Assembly: GCA_020630675.1 (NCBI GenBank)
Contig: JAHDIR010000021.1
Coordinates: 1 to 45,330, forward strand
Source: Bdellovibrionales bacterium
Lineage (GTDB): Bacteria > Bdellovibrionota > Bdellovibrionia > Bdellovibrionales > UBA1609
Length of the DNA: 45,330 bases
Direction of reading: 5' to 3'
This document shows, in pieces, positions 8,285 to 16,758 of the stretch. The notes beneath the pieces were generated by a model. That model was not told where the DNA came from. It worked only from the letters and a program-made list of their open reading frames with translations, and made no database searches. The first letter of the stretch is position 1. Each line of letters starts with the position of its first letter. Made by a program: the position numbers and the translations under genes.

Positions 8285-9672
8285 GTAGAATTGTGATTTT
8301 TTTTGATAGACAGTTCATGCCATACGAATCCAACAAGAAAGTAACCTGTCAAATAACATGGATATACATAATTAAACTGAGCAGCTGGCGCCAGAAAAAA
8401 AACAACGCTGGTTTTCAGTAAGGTGATTGCAGATAAAGCCGAAGAAATAGGTGTAACTCTGAATAAAAATAAACAAAAAAAGCACACAATTAATGATGGT
8501 AGGGCTGTATTAGAAAGTAAATAGAGGCCATGTTTTTTTGATTTTATATTATAAATTATTTTTTCACCTAAGGTAGAGTACTTTGGTTTTTTTAATTGAA
8601 CCCCGTAATCATAAAATATATTTTTTACAAATAAAGCTTTTGTATTAATCGATTTGAAAAAAAGGTTTTGAACAATACTTGTTGGTCCTTTTACACCAAT
8701 TATAGCAGTAAAGATTTTAACTCGATTTTCTATGAATAGCATCGGATTTCTAATAAATATTCTAAAACTCAGGCTTCTAAATGCGAAAAAATCTTGATCT
8801 GAGAAGCTGAGATGTGTTCTGCTAATAGGGTTAACACCATAATCATTTTGTTTGCTTAATAGTCGATCAATAGGAATGACTTTTTCTATTATTGATAATT
8901 GCTTCTCATCAAGCTGAGAAGTTCCAGTTTTTACCAAAATATAAGACAAGGGGTTGATTAATGCAGTTAGCTGATATCTTGGAGTGCCAAAAAAAAGAAT
9001 TTTAAAGCTGATGTTGCTCTTTTTAGTTATTATGAGAGACGAAAAAGTAAAAATTGTAACAAAAAAGAATAAGTTATATTTGATATTTTTTGATCTCCAG
9101 ATCAGGGCGCCGATTAATAAAGGAGTAACTAAAATATTTTCTTTTCTTATAAAGATATAAATAGTTATAAATATTAATATTTTCAAAGACCATTGTTTGT
9201 TCTTTTCATTGTTTCGAAAGTAAAATTTTGTACAAAAAAGTTTATAAAATTCAAAAAATAAAAAGGCTTGAATCCATGCCTGCCAGTAGTCACGAGATAT
9301 AATTAGATTTTGTAATAAAAATAATGGGTTCAAAGCTAGAGTTATTGCGAGGCAGTAAAAAAGTGACCTGTATTTTTGTGCACTCAATAGGTAAGAAAAA
9401 ATAAAAGCAAGTGTTATTGATGAAAAAAATATTTGAGTTAAACTAAAAATTGCTGGATGAAAAAGTATTGATAGGTTTAGTTCTAAAAATAAACTATAAA
9501 GCGGGCTTAACCAGGTGTGATGTCTATTGTGAAAAATTTCGTTTAGCCCAGAAAAAGTGTCGTATGTATATAGGCCTGGATAGCAAATGCAAAACAAAAT
9601 TAACATTGGAAGAAAAAAGGCTGTGAAAAAAATAAAGAAATTATACTTTTTTATATTTAGTCTGGTGATCAT
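8281..9672 (-). CDS. Multi-pass membrane protein, GT-C glycosyltransferase-like
   Basis: 463 residues with ten or more predicted membrane helices and many basic loops. After the first helix comes YPGLYTYDTFSGLNEIFHNRHHTWLSP, with an acidic residue on the first large loop followed by histidines. This is the arrangement in GT-C fold polyprenol-sugar glycosyltransferases and in the DUF6020-like group. A lipid-linked sugar transferase at the inner membrane is therefore plausible. It converges on the HTTM-like gene with overlapping stop codons and starts about 58 bp inside the second 42-bp repeat. The first ATG is used; TTAAGAAAAAAAA upstream is a weak ribosome binding site. Confidence 0.65.
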   Translation of the reverse strand: MITRLNIKKYNFFIFFTAFFLPMLILFCICYPGLYTYDTFSGLNEIFHNRHHTWLSPLYSLFLELNLSILFHPAIFSLTQIFFSSITLAFIFSYLLSAQKYRSLFYCLAITLALNPLFLLQNLIISRDYWQAWIQAFLFFEFYKLFCTKFYFRNNEKNKQWSLKILIFITIYIFIRKENILVTPLLIGALIWRSKNIKYNLFFFVTIFTFSSLIITKKSNISFKILFFGTPRYQLTALINPLSYILVKTGTSQLDEKQLSIIEKVIPIDRLLSKQNDYGVNPISRTHLSFSDQDFFAFRSLSFRIFIRNPMLFIENRVKIFTAIIGVKGPTSIVQNLFFKSINTKALFVKNIFYDYGVQLKKPKYSTLGEKIIYNIKSKKHGLYLLSNTALPSLIVCFFCLFLFRVTPISSALSAITLLKTSVVFFLAPAAQFNYVYPCYLTGYFLVGFVWHELSIKKNHNST

Positions 9673-9730
9673 AATTTTTTTTCTTAATTATTAAAGAAAT
9701 GAGTTTTTAGCTGGTTTGGCAAATAATTTT

Positions 9731-9772
9731 GTAATATTCTATTAAAGTTGCGATGTTTTTACAAACAAGTTA
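9731..9772. repeat. 42-bp direct repeat, copy 2
   Basis: Perfect copy of 6954-6995 in the same orientation, 2,777 bp downstream. Like copy 1 it lies between divergent genes (GT-C-like on the left strand, DUF457 protein on the right). The two copies bracket exactly the three-gene membrane module. Confidence 0.95.
9736..9764 (-). promoter_or_regulatory. Predicted promoter for the GT-C-like gene
   Basis: Same boxes as copy 1 on the minus strand: TTGTAA (9764-9759), 17-base spacer, TAGAAT (9741-9736). The leader to the ATG at 9672 would be about 57 nt. Confidence 0.4.
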
Positions 9773-9776
9773 ATTT
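9748..9776 (+). promoter_or_regulatory. Predicted promoter for the DUF457 gene
   Basis: TTGCGA at 9748-9753, 17-base spacer, TAATTT at 9771-9776. The predicted start falls within two or three bases of the ATG at 9785, so the message would be nearly leaderless, matching the lack of a ribosome binding site there. Confidence 0.45.
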
Positions 9777-9784
9777 GTAGATAT

Positions 9785-11014
9785 ATGGATAATCTCACTC
9801 ACAGTCTTGTTGGGTTTGCTGTGGCAAAAACTGCTCTTTACTGGTGGCCCAATCAAAAGAAAAAAAATCAACTTATTGCCCCACCTATATACTTTGTAGT
9901 GCTATCTATGGTGGCCGCAAGTTTTCCTGATTTTGATGTTTTATTGCAACTTTATAGCCCTACTAAACTCAATTACTTGATAACTCACAGAGGTCATACC
10001 CATTCCTTATGGGCTTTAATTCCCCAAGGGCTTGTTATTTTAGGAAGCTTTACTCTTTTTTTAAAATATAAAAACCTTGCTTTAACAAAAAGCCTTAACC
10101 TGTTAGCTGGCTTTTTGGTTTTTATAAACCTACTTTTGCATTTGTCCTTAGATTTTTTGAACAACTACGGGATTCACCCTTTTAGTCCTTGGAATAATAA
10201 ATGGTATTACGGGGATATGCTGCATATTATTGAGCCCTTACTATGGTTGGCTTTAATGCCCTTTGTGTTAAGGCAAATAACCGGTCGCACTTTTAAATAT
10301 ATTCTTCCTCTTTGTTTTTTGGTCGTTGTTTTTACTTTTGTAAAACTGGAATTTATGTCTTGGATCAACGCTGGCCTTGTTATTTTTATGTTTTTGGCTT
10401 TAGCAGCGGCTCATAGGTTTTTATCGCCGAAAAAGAGTTTACTGTTTTCTTGGGTTTTTACTTTTTTATTAGTTACAACCTTTTATACCTATAAACTATG
10501 GTCTGTTCATAAAGTGAATGATTACTTTTACAAAACCCAAGGTTTTGTTCCAAATGAAATTGTTTTGTCGGCTTTGCCCTCGAGTCCATTTTGTTGGGAA
10601 GTTATGGCCATAACTCTTACAAAAAAAAACTATCGGGTAGACCATGGCAATTTATCTCATTTTAATTTTCGTTGCCAAAGTTTTAAAAGTAAAAGTGGAC
10701 TTTCGTTAAATAAATCTCAATTAATTCAACAGAAAGGGTTAATATGGCAAGGAGAGTATCAAGTTGAAATTCAAGATTTGATGTCTGAATATTCAGCGAG
10801 TTGCAAGCTTCGCCACTGGTTTCAGTTTGCTAGAGTTCCGGTTAAAATAGCTGGACAGTATTCAGATTATAGGTACTCTTTAAAAAGTAAAGAAGATATC
10901 AGTGCTTTTAAAGTGATCAATGGCGACACAAATTGCCCTAAAATTAAAACTCATTGGACCCCTCCTCGCCAAGATCTTATTAATTATTTTTTAACGATGA
11001 ACAAAGAAAATTAA
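9785..11014 (+). CDS. DUF457/YdjM-family membrane-bound metal-dependent hydrolase-like protein
   Basis: 409 residues. The N-terminal half shows the family hallmarks: MDNLTHSLVGFAVAK at the start, SFPDFDVL near residue 45, HRGHTHSLW at residues 68-76 and a later HLSLDFLNNYG segment. These His/Asp motifs on membrane helices are why the family is annotated as a membrane-bound metal-dependent hydrolase. At least six helices occupy residues 1-230, and the remaining 170 residues look periplasmic. Family relatives include the LexA-regulated inner-membrane protein YdjM, but no reaction is established. No ribosome binding site precedes the ATG. Confidence 0.8.
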   Translation: MDNLTHSLVGFAVAKTALYWWPNQKKKNQLIAPPIYFVVLSMVAASFPDFDVLLQLYSPTKLNYLITHRGHTHSLWALIPQGLVILGSFTLFLKYKNLALTKSLNLLAGFLVFINLLLHLSLDFLNNYGIHPFSPWNNKWYYGDMLHIIEPLLWLALMPFVLRQITGRTFKYILPLCFLVVVFTFVKLEFMSWINAGLVIFMFLALAAAHRFLSPKKSLLFSWVFTFLLVTTFYTYKLWSVHKVNDYFYKTQGFVPNEIVLSALPSSPFCWEVMAITLTKKNYRVDHGNLSHFNFRCQSFKSKSGLSLNKSQLIQQKGLIWQGEYQVEIQDLMSEYSASCKLRHWFQFARVPVKIAGQYSDYRYSLKSKEDISAFKVINGDTNCPKIKTHWTPPRQDLINYFLTMNKEN

Positions 11015-11077
11015 ATAGATTGTTTTTGTAAAAAATGTTTATTTAAAGTTCAAAATCAAGAATAACGGAGAATAAAG

Positions 11078-11512
11078 TTGAAAGATTTTAAAAAAGGTAA
11101 AGAAATTGACTGGCCAGACAATGTTATTATTTACACCGATGGGGCAAGTCGGGGTAATCCAGGTGACGCCTCATTAGGTTTGGTGGTTTATGACGAAAAT
11201 AAATCTGATGTGTTTGAGTATGCCGAAAGCTTAGGAACACAAACAAATAACTTTGCCGAGTATATGGCTGTTGTTAAGGCTCTCCAGTTGTGTGTTGAAA
11301 ATGGAGTGAAAGGCTTAACTTTAAGAAGTGATAGTCAGCTATTGGTAAGGCAACTTCAAGGGCAATATAAGGTTAAATCCCCAGGGCTCAAACCATTATT
11401 TTTAAAATGTAAAGAAAGTTTAACTCAACTTTCACAAGTAAAAATCGAACATGTTCTTCGTGGCGATAACAAAAAAGCCGATGAATTAGCTAACTATGTC
11501 TTGGATTTTTAA
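11078..11512 (+). CDS. rnhA: Ribonuclease HI
   Basis: 144 residues with all four catalytic acids of type 1 RNase H: Asp21 in IYTDGASRGNPG, Glu61 in NNFAEY, Asp85 in LRSDS and Asp135 in KKADELAN. It cleaves the RNA strand of RNA-DNA hybrids in the cytoplasm, using two metal ions. The sequence is the shorter type without the E. coli basic protrusion, closer to the Sto/archaeal-like and Gram-positive ypdQ forms. The start is a TTG with GGAG seven bases upstream; no closer ATG fits. It precedes the RNase P RNA gene by about 130 bp on the same strand. Confidence 0.92.
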   Translation: MKDFKKGKEIDWPDNVIIYTDGASRGNPGDASLGLVVYDENKSDVFEYAESLGTQTNNFAEYMAVVKALQLCVENGVKGLTLRSDSQLLVRQLQGQYKVKSPGLKPLFLKCKESLTQLSQVKIEHVLRGDNKKADELANYVLDF

Positions 11513-11623
11513 TTTCAATAATATCTAAAATTATTAGGTGTTTACAAATATGCCATTGGCTTTGCCACTTGTTTTAAAGCCCTTTGATGTTGAAACTCTA
11601 AACATGTTCAATTTTCCATAGCC

Positions 11624-11629
11624 TAGAAT
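11624..11629 (+). promoter_or_regulatory. Likely -10 box of the RNase P RNA gene
   Basis: TAGAAT lies about 12 bases before the first pairing base of the RNase P RNA, the right distance for a transcription start near 11636. No good -35 box is present at the usual spacing. Confidence 0.45.
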
Positions 11630-11641
11630 CAACTTGACGAA

Positions 11642-12036
11642 ATTTAGGTGGGTTGATTACTTGGGGCCAGGTAAAAAGACAGTCGCTTTTAAACTTTAAG
11701 TTTGAGAGAGGAAAGTCCGGACTCCAAATAGCAGCGTACGGGGTAACACCCCTCCGCCGTGAGGCGAGGACCAGTGGAACAGAAAGAATGTCCAGAGCAT
11801 TGATCTTAAGGCTTGAGAACGTGAGGCCTTTTGGGAGTGGATGGAGTGAAAGCAGCTAAACTCTACGTGGAGCAAGATCAAATAGGGAGGTTATTGGTGC
11901 GGCTAGTACTTAAGCCTCCGGGTAGATTGCATAAGGAAATCAGTAATGGTTTTCTCAGAGGAATGGCTGTCGGTGTCTGAGCTTTTATCGGGAAAGTCTT
12001 GGGCAGAACAGAATCCGGCTTATGTTTACCTAAATC
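11642..12036 (+). ncRNA. rnpB: RNase P RNA (bacterial type A)
   Basis: The catalytic RNA of RNase P, which trims the 5' ends of pre-tRNAs. The universally conserved 5' core GAGGAAAGTCCGGACTCC is at about 11706-11723, preceded by AGACAGTCGC. The conserved GAGGAATGGCTG region and the 3' core ACAGAATCCGGCTTAT are at about 11958-11969 and 12008-12023. The ends close as helix P1: ATTTAGGT (11643-11650) pairs with ACCTAAAT (12028-12035). Length of about 395 nt is normal for type A. Short open frames inside are fortuitous. A strong terminator follows directly. Confidence 0.96.
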
Positions 12037-12042
12037 TCGTGA

Positions 12043-12072
12043 GGGGCCCTTTTTGGGGCCCCGCCTTTTTTT
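12043..12072 (+). terminator. Rho-independent terminator of the RNase P RNA
   Basis: GGGGCCC (12043-12049), loop TTTTTG, GGGCCCC (12056-12062), then GCC and seven T (12066-12072). It is the most GC-rich hairpin in the window, and its T run overlaps the stop codon of the convergent phosphatase gene. Confidence 0.93.
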
Positions 12073-13294
12073 AATTTGATCTATATAGGGTTTCGTTATT
12101 CTCACCAATAGCTTCGTATTTTCTATTTTTACCGTCTAAGGTGACATGCCAAAAATGAACTTTTGAGCCGGCCTCTTCTAAATACCATCTTTCAGGGTGG
12201 GAACTGCGAGGAGACCTTCCCCAGCATCCATCACCTATATAAATAGTTCCTTCTCCTGGGGCGACAATCTGCCCATCTTTTAAGGGATGAGTGACTTTAA
12301 AAGTATGGTCATGGTTTTCAAAAGCTAAATCAATTTTGTATTTATCAAAAGTGTTGATCCAGCTTTTGCGACCAACTCGAGAAGGGATCACTTTATATTT
12401 TCTGTTACTTGGATATAAAGGGATATGATAGATAGCCAACTGGTGTTCTAGTCCGCGAAAACGCTTCATTGTTTTTTTCATCCATTTTTTTTGCGGCCCA
12501 AAGTGAGAGCTAATATGTCCTGTATCTAGGTAATACAAAACGGCATCATTACCAATAAGTCTATAAAAATGAGCTTTTTCAACACTTCCTTGTTCAAATA
12601 AAGCAAAGAAAAAAGGGGCTCTTTCATAGCTATTGGAGCCAAAACCAACTTCGTGATTACCAATGGCAGCAGTAAAGGGAGTAATATGTCCATTTTTATT
12701 AATCATATTATCTGTCCACATTTTTAACCAAATATCCCAATTTTTATATTTGGATAACCGACCATCGGCATAGGCAATGTCTCCACCAATGGCAACAAAA
12801 TCCGGAGTGGTATCAATGGCAAGCTTAAGTATTTTTCCCACGGATTCACGTGCTCCCATATCACCACCTGTAACAAAAGTAATAGGGGTTCCATCGTTAG
12901 GTAAAGTTTTAAAGCTGTATTCTTTGGAGTAGCCAACATTTTTATCTCCAACAATAAAATAGTAAATCGCTCCTGGTTTTAAATCATTAAAAGTGACTCT
13001 ATGGAATGCTCTTTTAATACCACTAAGGCTACGAGTTTTTCCGTAAACTCTTTTTTTATAAAGTGATACATCTCCCCCAAGAGGAACCTCACTTATAAAA
13101 GCTTGGGGCATTTCGTAATTCAAGGCCGAATGGTAATTAACGGTCATATGTGTACTGGTATTTTCTTTTTCCCAAGTAAGGTAAATATAAGATAACCCCT
13201 CGTCTGGCTCCCAGCCGACGTTGGCAGCAAAAGCTAAACTAGGTATTAGTAAAAATAGTTGAATAATAATGGTTAAGTTTAATGTTAGTTTCAT
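12071..13294 (-). CDS. Exported purple acid phosphatase-like metallophosphoesterase
   Basis: 407 residues with a signal peptide (cleavage after LAFA), an N-terminal fibronectin-III-like domain (about 25-130, ending FNDLKPGAIYYFIVG) and a calcineurin-like phosphoesterase domain. Metal-binding motifs are present in order: GGDMG, GGDIAYADG with a tyrosine, GNHEVG, and NHDHTF near residue 330. This is the plan of purple acid phosphatases, which hydrolyse phosphomonoesters with a two-metal centre, here in the periplasm or outside the cell. The GHxH motif reads NHDHTF, with Asn in place of Gly. The ATG is preceded by GAGG. It is followed, convergently, by the RNase P terminator. Confidence 0.88.
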   Translation of the reverse strand: MKLTLNLTIIIQLFLLIPSLAFAANVGWEPDEGLSYIYLTWEKENTSTHMTVNYHSALNYEMPQAFISEVPLGGDVSLYKKRVYGKTRSLSGIKRAFHRVTFNDLKPGAIYYFIVGDKNVGYSKEYSFKTLPNDGTPITFVTGGDMGARESVGKILKLAIDTTPDFVAIGGDIAYADGRLSKYKNWDIWLKMWTDNMINKNGHITPFTAAIGNHEVGFGSNSYERAPFFFALFEQGSVEKAHFYRLIGNDAVLYYLDTGHISSHFGPQKKWMKKTMKRFRGLEHQLAIYHIPLYPSNRKYKVIPSRVGRKSWINTFDKYKIDLAFENHDHTFKVTHPLKDGQIVAPGEGTIYIGDGCWGRSPRSSHPERWYLEEAGSKVHFWHVTLDGKNRKYEAIGENNETLYRSN

Positions 13295-13402
13295 AAGGTT
13301 CCTCCCCCTCTAAAGGCTAATCATAGAGCAGATGTTAGGAGAGGTTATTCAGATTTTCATTAGATTTGAAATATCTGGACGAACGTCCGGACCTTGTGAC
13401 AG

Positions 13403-14455
13403 TTAGCGGCGTTGGGCGAAGACAATGAGCTCTTTACCTAGACGGCTACCAGGAGATAATTTTGAGCGTGTCCAATAAAGAAAGCGAAAGTCATTTTTGA
13501 GTCTTTGGTGGATCTCCCACTCGCTTCCACCAAAAGGAGGGCCAAAGCGACGGTGCATAACAAAGAAAACACCCAACACTTGTCCAGTGTCTGTTAACAT
13601 TTGTCGCCACTTTTTAACCAATGAGTTTCTTAAGTCAGGGCTGATCGCGCAATAAATGGTGTGCTCAAATATTAAATCAAATTGTCCAAACTCTTCAGGG
13701 GTGACTTCAAACAAATCTTTACAGAAAAAAGACAAGTGAGCTTGGTTTTTGTATTTATCTTTGGCTCTTTTTATGGCTTCGGGGCTGATATCGATAGCCG
13801 TGACGATATGTCCTTGGCTAGCTAATAAAGCAGCGTCTGTACCCGTGCCGCATCCTAAAACTAAAACTCTACATTTGTTTAACTTAAGCTGGTGTATGGT
13901 AGGCTCTAGAGATGGGTGTGGCACCTTAAGGTCCCACCTAGGATCTTCGGTGTTATAGATATGAGTCCAAAAACTTTCTTTTTTAGTCTCATGATTTGGG
14001 GAGAGCCAAGAGTCAGTATTTATTTTTTGTCCAGCAATAGTGACACTATCATCATCAAACTCATCAACTAAGTTAAAAAATTGATCTTGAGCCTTTTCCC
14101 CTAATACAAAAGGGACTCCACAGGAGCTTTCTCCATGAAAGCGGTCCCACTCATCAAGACATAAGCTCTCTAAGTTAATTTTTTGAGCATACCCGTAGGG
14201 CATGGTGATGCTAAATTCATGGCTTTCATTTTTTTCAATATTTTGAGCGATAAAAGGTTCATCGTAAGGTTCGACCAAAATAGGTTGACCTTGATAAACA
14301 CTTATAAGGTGTCCGCTCTCATTGATAATAAGGTTTTCAAAAAGAGGAAGTCCTTGCTGGGGGGCTTCAATACGAGTTTCACCGAAATGAAAGTAGCCCT
14401 CGCTATCGATTTGAATAGATGTTTTGGGTAAAGAGGGGGAGTTGAGTGAGGTCAC
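13403..14455 (-). CDS. Two-part protein: DUF1285-like N-domain and class I SAM methyltransferase
   Basis: 350 residues starting with GTG. Residues 160-350 form a class I methyltransferase of the thiopurine-methyltransferase-like group: FWTHIYN, WDLKVPHPSLE and motif I VLVLGCGTGTD (197-206), then an acidic IDIS that would bind the SAM ribose. The N-terminal 150 residues, with EGYFHFGETRIE, LPLFENLIINESGHL and EPYDEPFIAQ, resemble the DUF1285 pattern; this match is tentative. The methyl acceptor is unknown. The gene starts 2 bp after the stop of the small exported protein upstream, so the two are co-transcribed. Confidence 0.75.
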   Translation of the reverse strand: MTSLNSPSLPKTSIQIDSEGYFHFGETRIEAPQQGLPLFENLIINESGHLISVYQGQPILVEPYDEPFIAQNIEKNESHEFSITMPYGYAQKINLESLCLDEWDRFHGESSCGVPFVLGEKAQDQFFNLVDEFDDDSVTIAGQKINTDSWLSPNHETKKESFWTHIYNTEDPRWDLKVPHPSLEPTIHQLKLNKCRVLVLGCGTGTDAALLASQGHIVTAIDISPEAIKRAKDKYKNQAHLSFFCKDLFEVTPEEFGQFDLIFEHTIYCAISPDLRNSLVKKWRQMLTDTGQVLGVFFVMHRRFGPPFGGSEWEIHQRLKNDFRFLYWTRSKLSPGSRLGKELIVFAQRR

Positions 14456-14457
14456 TA

Positions 14458-14892
14458 TTACTCGTTCAAAGAATTTGAGCTATCGTTTCCAGGAGTAAGG
14501 GTGATACCTTCTTTGAAAATAATATGATTATTTGAAATTTGAATTTCTCTAAGAGTCCAGGTTTCTACGCCTTGTTTAACAACTCCATTTTTATTTAATC
14601 GAGCATAACCATCGATGAGCATTCCGGTTCGTCCGCCATCACCTTCAGCTTCATCAAAAGAATATTTAAAATAAGCTTTGACCTCTTCTGAGTTGATGGT
14701 TTCGCTCCATACGTTTGTAAATTTTAAGTTAGTGGCTGTAGGTAATTGAGTTTGAATATAGTCACGGATAAGAACTTTAATTTCTTCTTGGATTTCGGTA
14801 TGAACCATTTCAGAAATATTTTGATCATTTTGAACCCAACACCAAGTGACGCTAAACAAAACAGTCAAAATTATGAGATTGATGTAGCGCAT
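14458..14892 (-). CDS. Small exported protein of unknown function
   Basis: 144 residues beginning with a hydrophobic export signal (MRYINLIILTVLFSVTWCW). The mature part, about 120 residues, is acidic with a helix followed by several predicted strands (LKFTNVWSETINSEEVKAYFKYSF, then WTLREIQISNNHIIF). The layout suggests a small cystatin- or NTF2-like fold, but I recognise no family. TTAAGAAGGAATTTAATT before the ATG provides a ribosome binding site. It is first in a two-gene operon with the methyltransferase and diverges from the liu operon. Confidence 0.7.
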   Translation of the reverse strand: MRYINLIILTVLFSVTWCWVQNDQNISEMVHTEIQEEIKVLIRDYIQTQLPTATNLKFTNVWSETINSEEVKAYFKYSFDEAEGDGGRTGMLIDGYARLNKNGVVKQGVETWTLREIQISNNHIIFKEGITLTPGNDSSNSLNE

Positions 14893-14981
14893 AATTAAAT
14901 TCCTTCTTAAGAGCTGTGTTCATTATTGAGTGAATGATAAATATAAAATGCTTTAACGCAATAAACCAGTTTCAATTCGGC

Positions 14982-14995
14982 AAAAGTTAACTTTT
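14982..14995. promoter_or_regulatory. Perfect 14-bp palindrome, possible operator for liu genes
   Basis: AAAAGTTAACTTTT is a perfect palindrome in the 257-bp divergent region before the leucine-degradation operon. It could be a repressor site, but AT-rich palindromes of this size can occur by chance. Confidence 0.35.
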
Positions 14996-15020
14996 ACACA
15001 ACGCATCTGTTTACCTTAAC

Positions 15021-15032
15021 AGCTCTTTAACA
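15021..15032 (+). promoter_or_regulatory. boxA-like antitermination sequence in the liu leader
   Basis: AGCTCTTTAACA matches the ribosomal-RNA leader boxA (TGCTCTTTAACA) at 11 of 12 positions, and the following AATTAGTCTGTG also resembles the rrn leader after boxA. A related ACAGCTCTTAA lies on the minus strand at 14917-14907, in the leader of the divergent gene. Confidence 0.4.
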
Positions 15033-15105
15033 ATTAGTCTGTGAATAGCGGGCTAAGTCAGTGACTAGCTGGCATTCTTTCGGTAGATTCGGGTTTCAAT
15101 TTTAA

Positions 15106-15122
15106 GACCTTACATTTAGGTC
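15106..15122 (+). promoter_or_regulatory. Short hairpin before the liuB ribosome binding site
   Basis: GACCT (15106-15110), seven-base loop, AGGTC (15118-15122), then ATTTTATTT. It resembles a weak terminator or attenuator ahead of the ribosome binding site AAAGGGG at 15136-15142. Only five pairs, so low confidence. Confidence 0.25.
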
Positions 15123-15149
15123 ATTTTATTTGGGGAAAGGGGTACTGTC

Positions 15150-16757
15150 TTGGCTTTTATAGACTCAAACATTGATACTACATCGTCAGTTTTTTTAGAA
15201 AATAAAGAACATATGCAAAGCTTGGTGAATTCCATGAACTCGGCCAAAGAAAAAGTATTTCAAGGCGGTGGTCCAGCGACTGTTGAAAAACACCAAAAGC
15301 GTGGAAAGCTGACCGCACGCCAACGTATTGAAAAGCTCATTGATAATGGCAGTACATTTTTAGAGTTTTCCACTTTTGCGGCCCATAATATGTATGACAA
15401 TAAAGCCCCTGGAGCGGGGGTGGTCACCGGCATTGGAGTGATTCATGAGCAAGAGTGTGTGATTGTTGCTAATGATGCCACTGTAAAGGGGGGAACTTAC
15501 TTTCCTATGACAGTCAAAAAACATTTAAGAGCTCAAGAAATAGCTTTAGAAAATGAACTTCCATGTGTTTATTTGGTGGATAGTGGTGGAGCTTTTTTGC
15601 CAATGCAAGATCAAGTTTTTCCAGATCGAGATCATTTTGGCCGCATTTTTTATAATCAAGCTCAAATGTCCGCCGCAGGAATTGCACAAATTGCGGTTGT
15701 AATGGGTAGTTGTACGGCAGGAGGAGCATATGTTCCTGCCATGAGTGATGAGAATGTAATTGTTAAAGGAACGGGGACTATATTTTTGGGCGGACCTCCT
15801 TTAGTAAAGGCAGCAACTGGTGAGGTGGTCACGGCTCAAGATTTAGGTGGAGCCGATGTGCACTGTAAAGCCAGTGGTGTTACCGACCACCTCGCTGAAG
15901 ATGACGAGCATGCTTTAGAAATTACTCGCGACATTGTATCTCACTTGAATAAAAATTCATTTCAAAAAATTAAAACAAAACAAGTCATCGAACCCAGTTA
16001 TGCTCAAGAAGAACTTTATGGAATTGTTTCTAAAGATCCCCGTGTTCCTTTTGATATTAAAGAAATAATTGCTCGTTTAGTCGACGGTGGAGAATTTCAT
16101 GAGTTCAAAGAAAACTATGGATCAACCATTGTTACTGGTTTTTCTCATATTTGGGGTTTTCCGGTAGGGTTTGTTGCAAATAATGGTGTTTTATTTAGTG
16201 AAAGCTCATTAAAAGCAGCTCACTTTGTTGAGCTTTGTGATCAAAGAAACATTCCTTTGGTATTTTTACAAAATATCACTGGTTTTATGGTGGGTCGAAA
16301 ATATGAAAATGAAGGAATTGCTAAGCACGGTGCAAAGCTTGTGGCTGCAGTTAGTAACACGCGAGTTCCCAAATTTACTGTCGTTGTTGGAGGATCATAC
16401 GGCGCGGGCAATTACGGAATGTGTGGAAGAGCTTTTCAGCCTAGGCAAATGTGGATGTGGCCTAATTCAAAAATTTCTGTAATGGGTGGCGAGCAAGCTG
16501 CCAATGTATTATTGACGGTTAAAATGGATCAGTTGGCTAAGAAAAATGAAGAACTGTCTGCCGAACAGCAACAACAATTTAAAGATCCTATTTTAAAAAA
16601 ATATGAAGAAGAAAGTTCAGCTTACTATTCCAGTGCCCGCATTTGGGATGATGGAGTGATCGACCCTAAAGACACTCGAAAGTATTTAGCTTTAGGTATT
16701 AAAGCGAGCTTAAACAAAGAGTGGCCAGAAAAAACGAAAGCCGTTTTTAGGATGTAA
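15150..16757 (+). CDS. liuB: Methylcrotonoyl-CoA carboxylase beta subunit (carboxyltransferase)
   Basis: 535 residues, the usual length. It transfers CO2 from carboxybiotin to 3-methylcrotonyl-CoA in leucine breakdown. The carboxyltransferase halves are clear: [22 protein letters not shown] at the start, [13 protein letters not shown] and [17 protein letters not shown] in the N-domain, then [28 protein letters not shown] and [14 protein letters not shown] in the C-domain. The first-half motif [16 protein letters not shown] is characteristic of methylcrotonyl-CoA carboxylase rather than propionyl-CoA carboxylase. The start is TTG, with AAAGGGG seven bases upstream. It heads the liu operon; the next gene begins one base after its stop. 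Confidence 0.93.
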   Translation: MAFIDSNIDTTSSVFLENKEHMQSLVNSMNSAKEKVFQGGGPATVEKHQKRGKLTARQRIEKLIDNGSTFLEFSTFAAHNMYDNKAPGAGVVTGIGVIHEQECVIVANDATVKGGTYFPMTVKKHLRAQEIALENELPCVYLVDSGGAFLPMQDQVFPDRDHFGRIFYNQAQMSAAGIAQIAVVMGSCTAGGAYVPAMSDENVIVKGTGTIFLGGPPLVKAATGEVVTAQDLGGADVHCKASGVTDHLAEDDEHALEITRDIVSHLNKNSFQKIKTKQVIEPSYAQEELYGIVSKDPRVPFDIKEIIARLVDGGEFHEFKENYGSTIVTGFSHIWGFPVGFVANNGVLFSESSLKAAHFVELCDQRNIPLVFLQNITGFMVGRKYENEGIAKHGAKLVAAVSNTRVPKFTVVVGGSYGAGNYGMCGRAFQPRQMWMWPNSKISVMGGEQAANVLLTVKMDQLAKKNEELSAEQQQQFKDPILKKYEEESSAYYSSARIWDDGVIDPKDTRKYLALGIKASLNKEWPEKTKAVFRM

Positions 16758-16758
16758 A

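Noticed and set aside
11653-12108. Three short open frames over the region 11653-12108
   Set aside because: They lie inside the RNase P RNA and its terminator; the conserved RNA cores explain the sequence.
13381-13394. GGACG-AA-CGTCC inverted repeat beyond the methyltransferase gene
   Set aside because: Short stem with no T run on either strand, so not a terminator; no other evidence for an operator.
15056-15066. AGTCAGTGACT palindrome in the liu leader
   Set aside because: Too short to separate from chance in a leader already holding better candidates.
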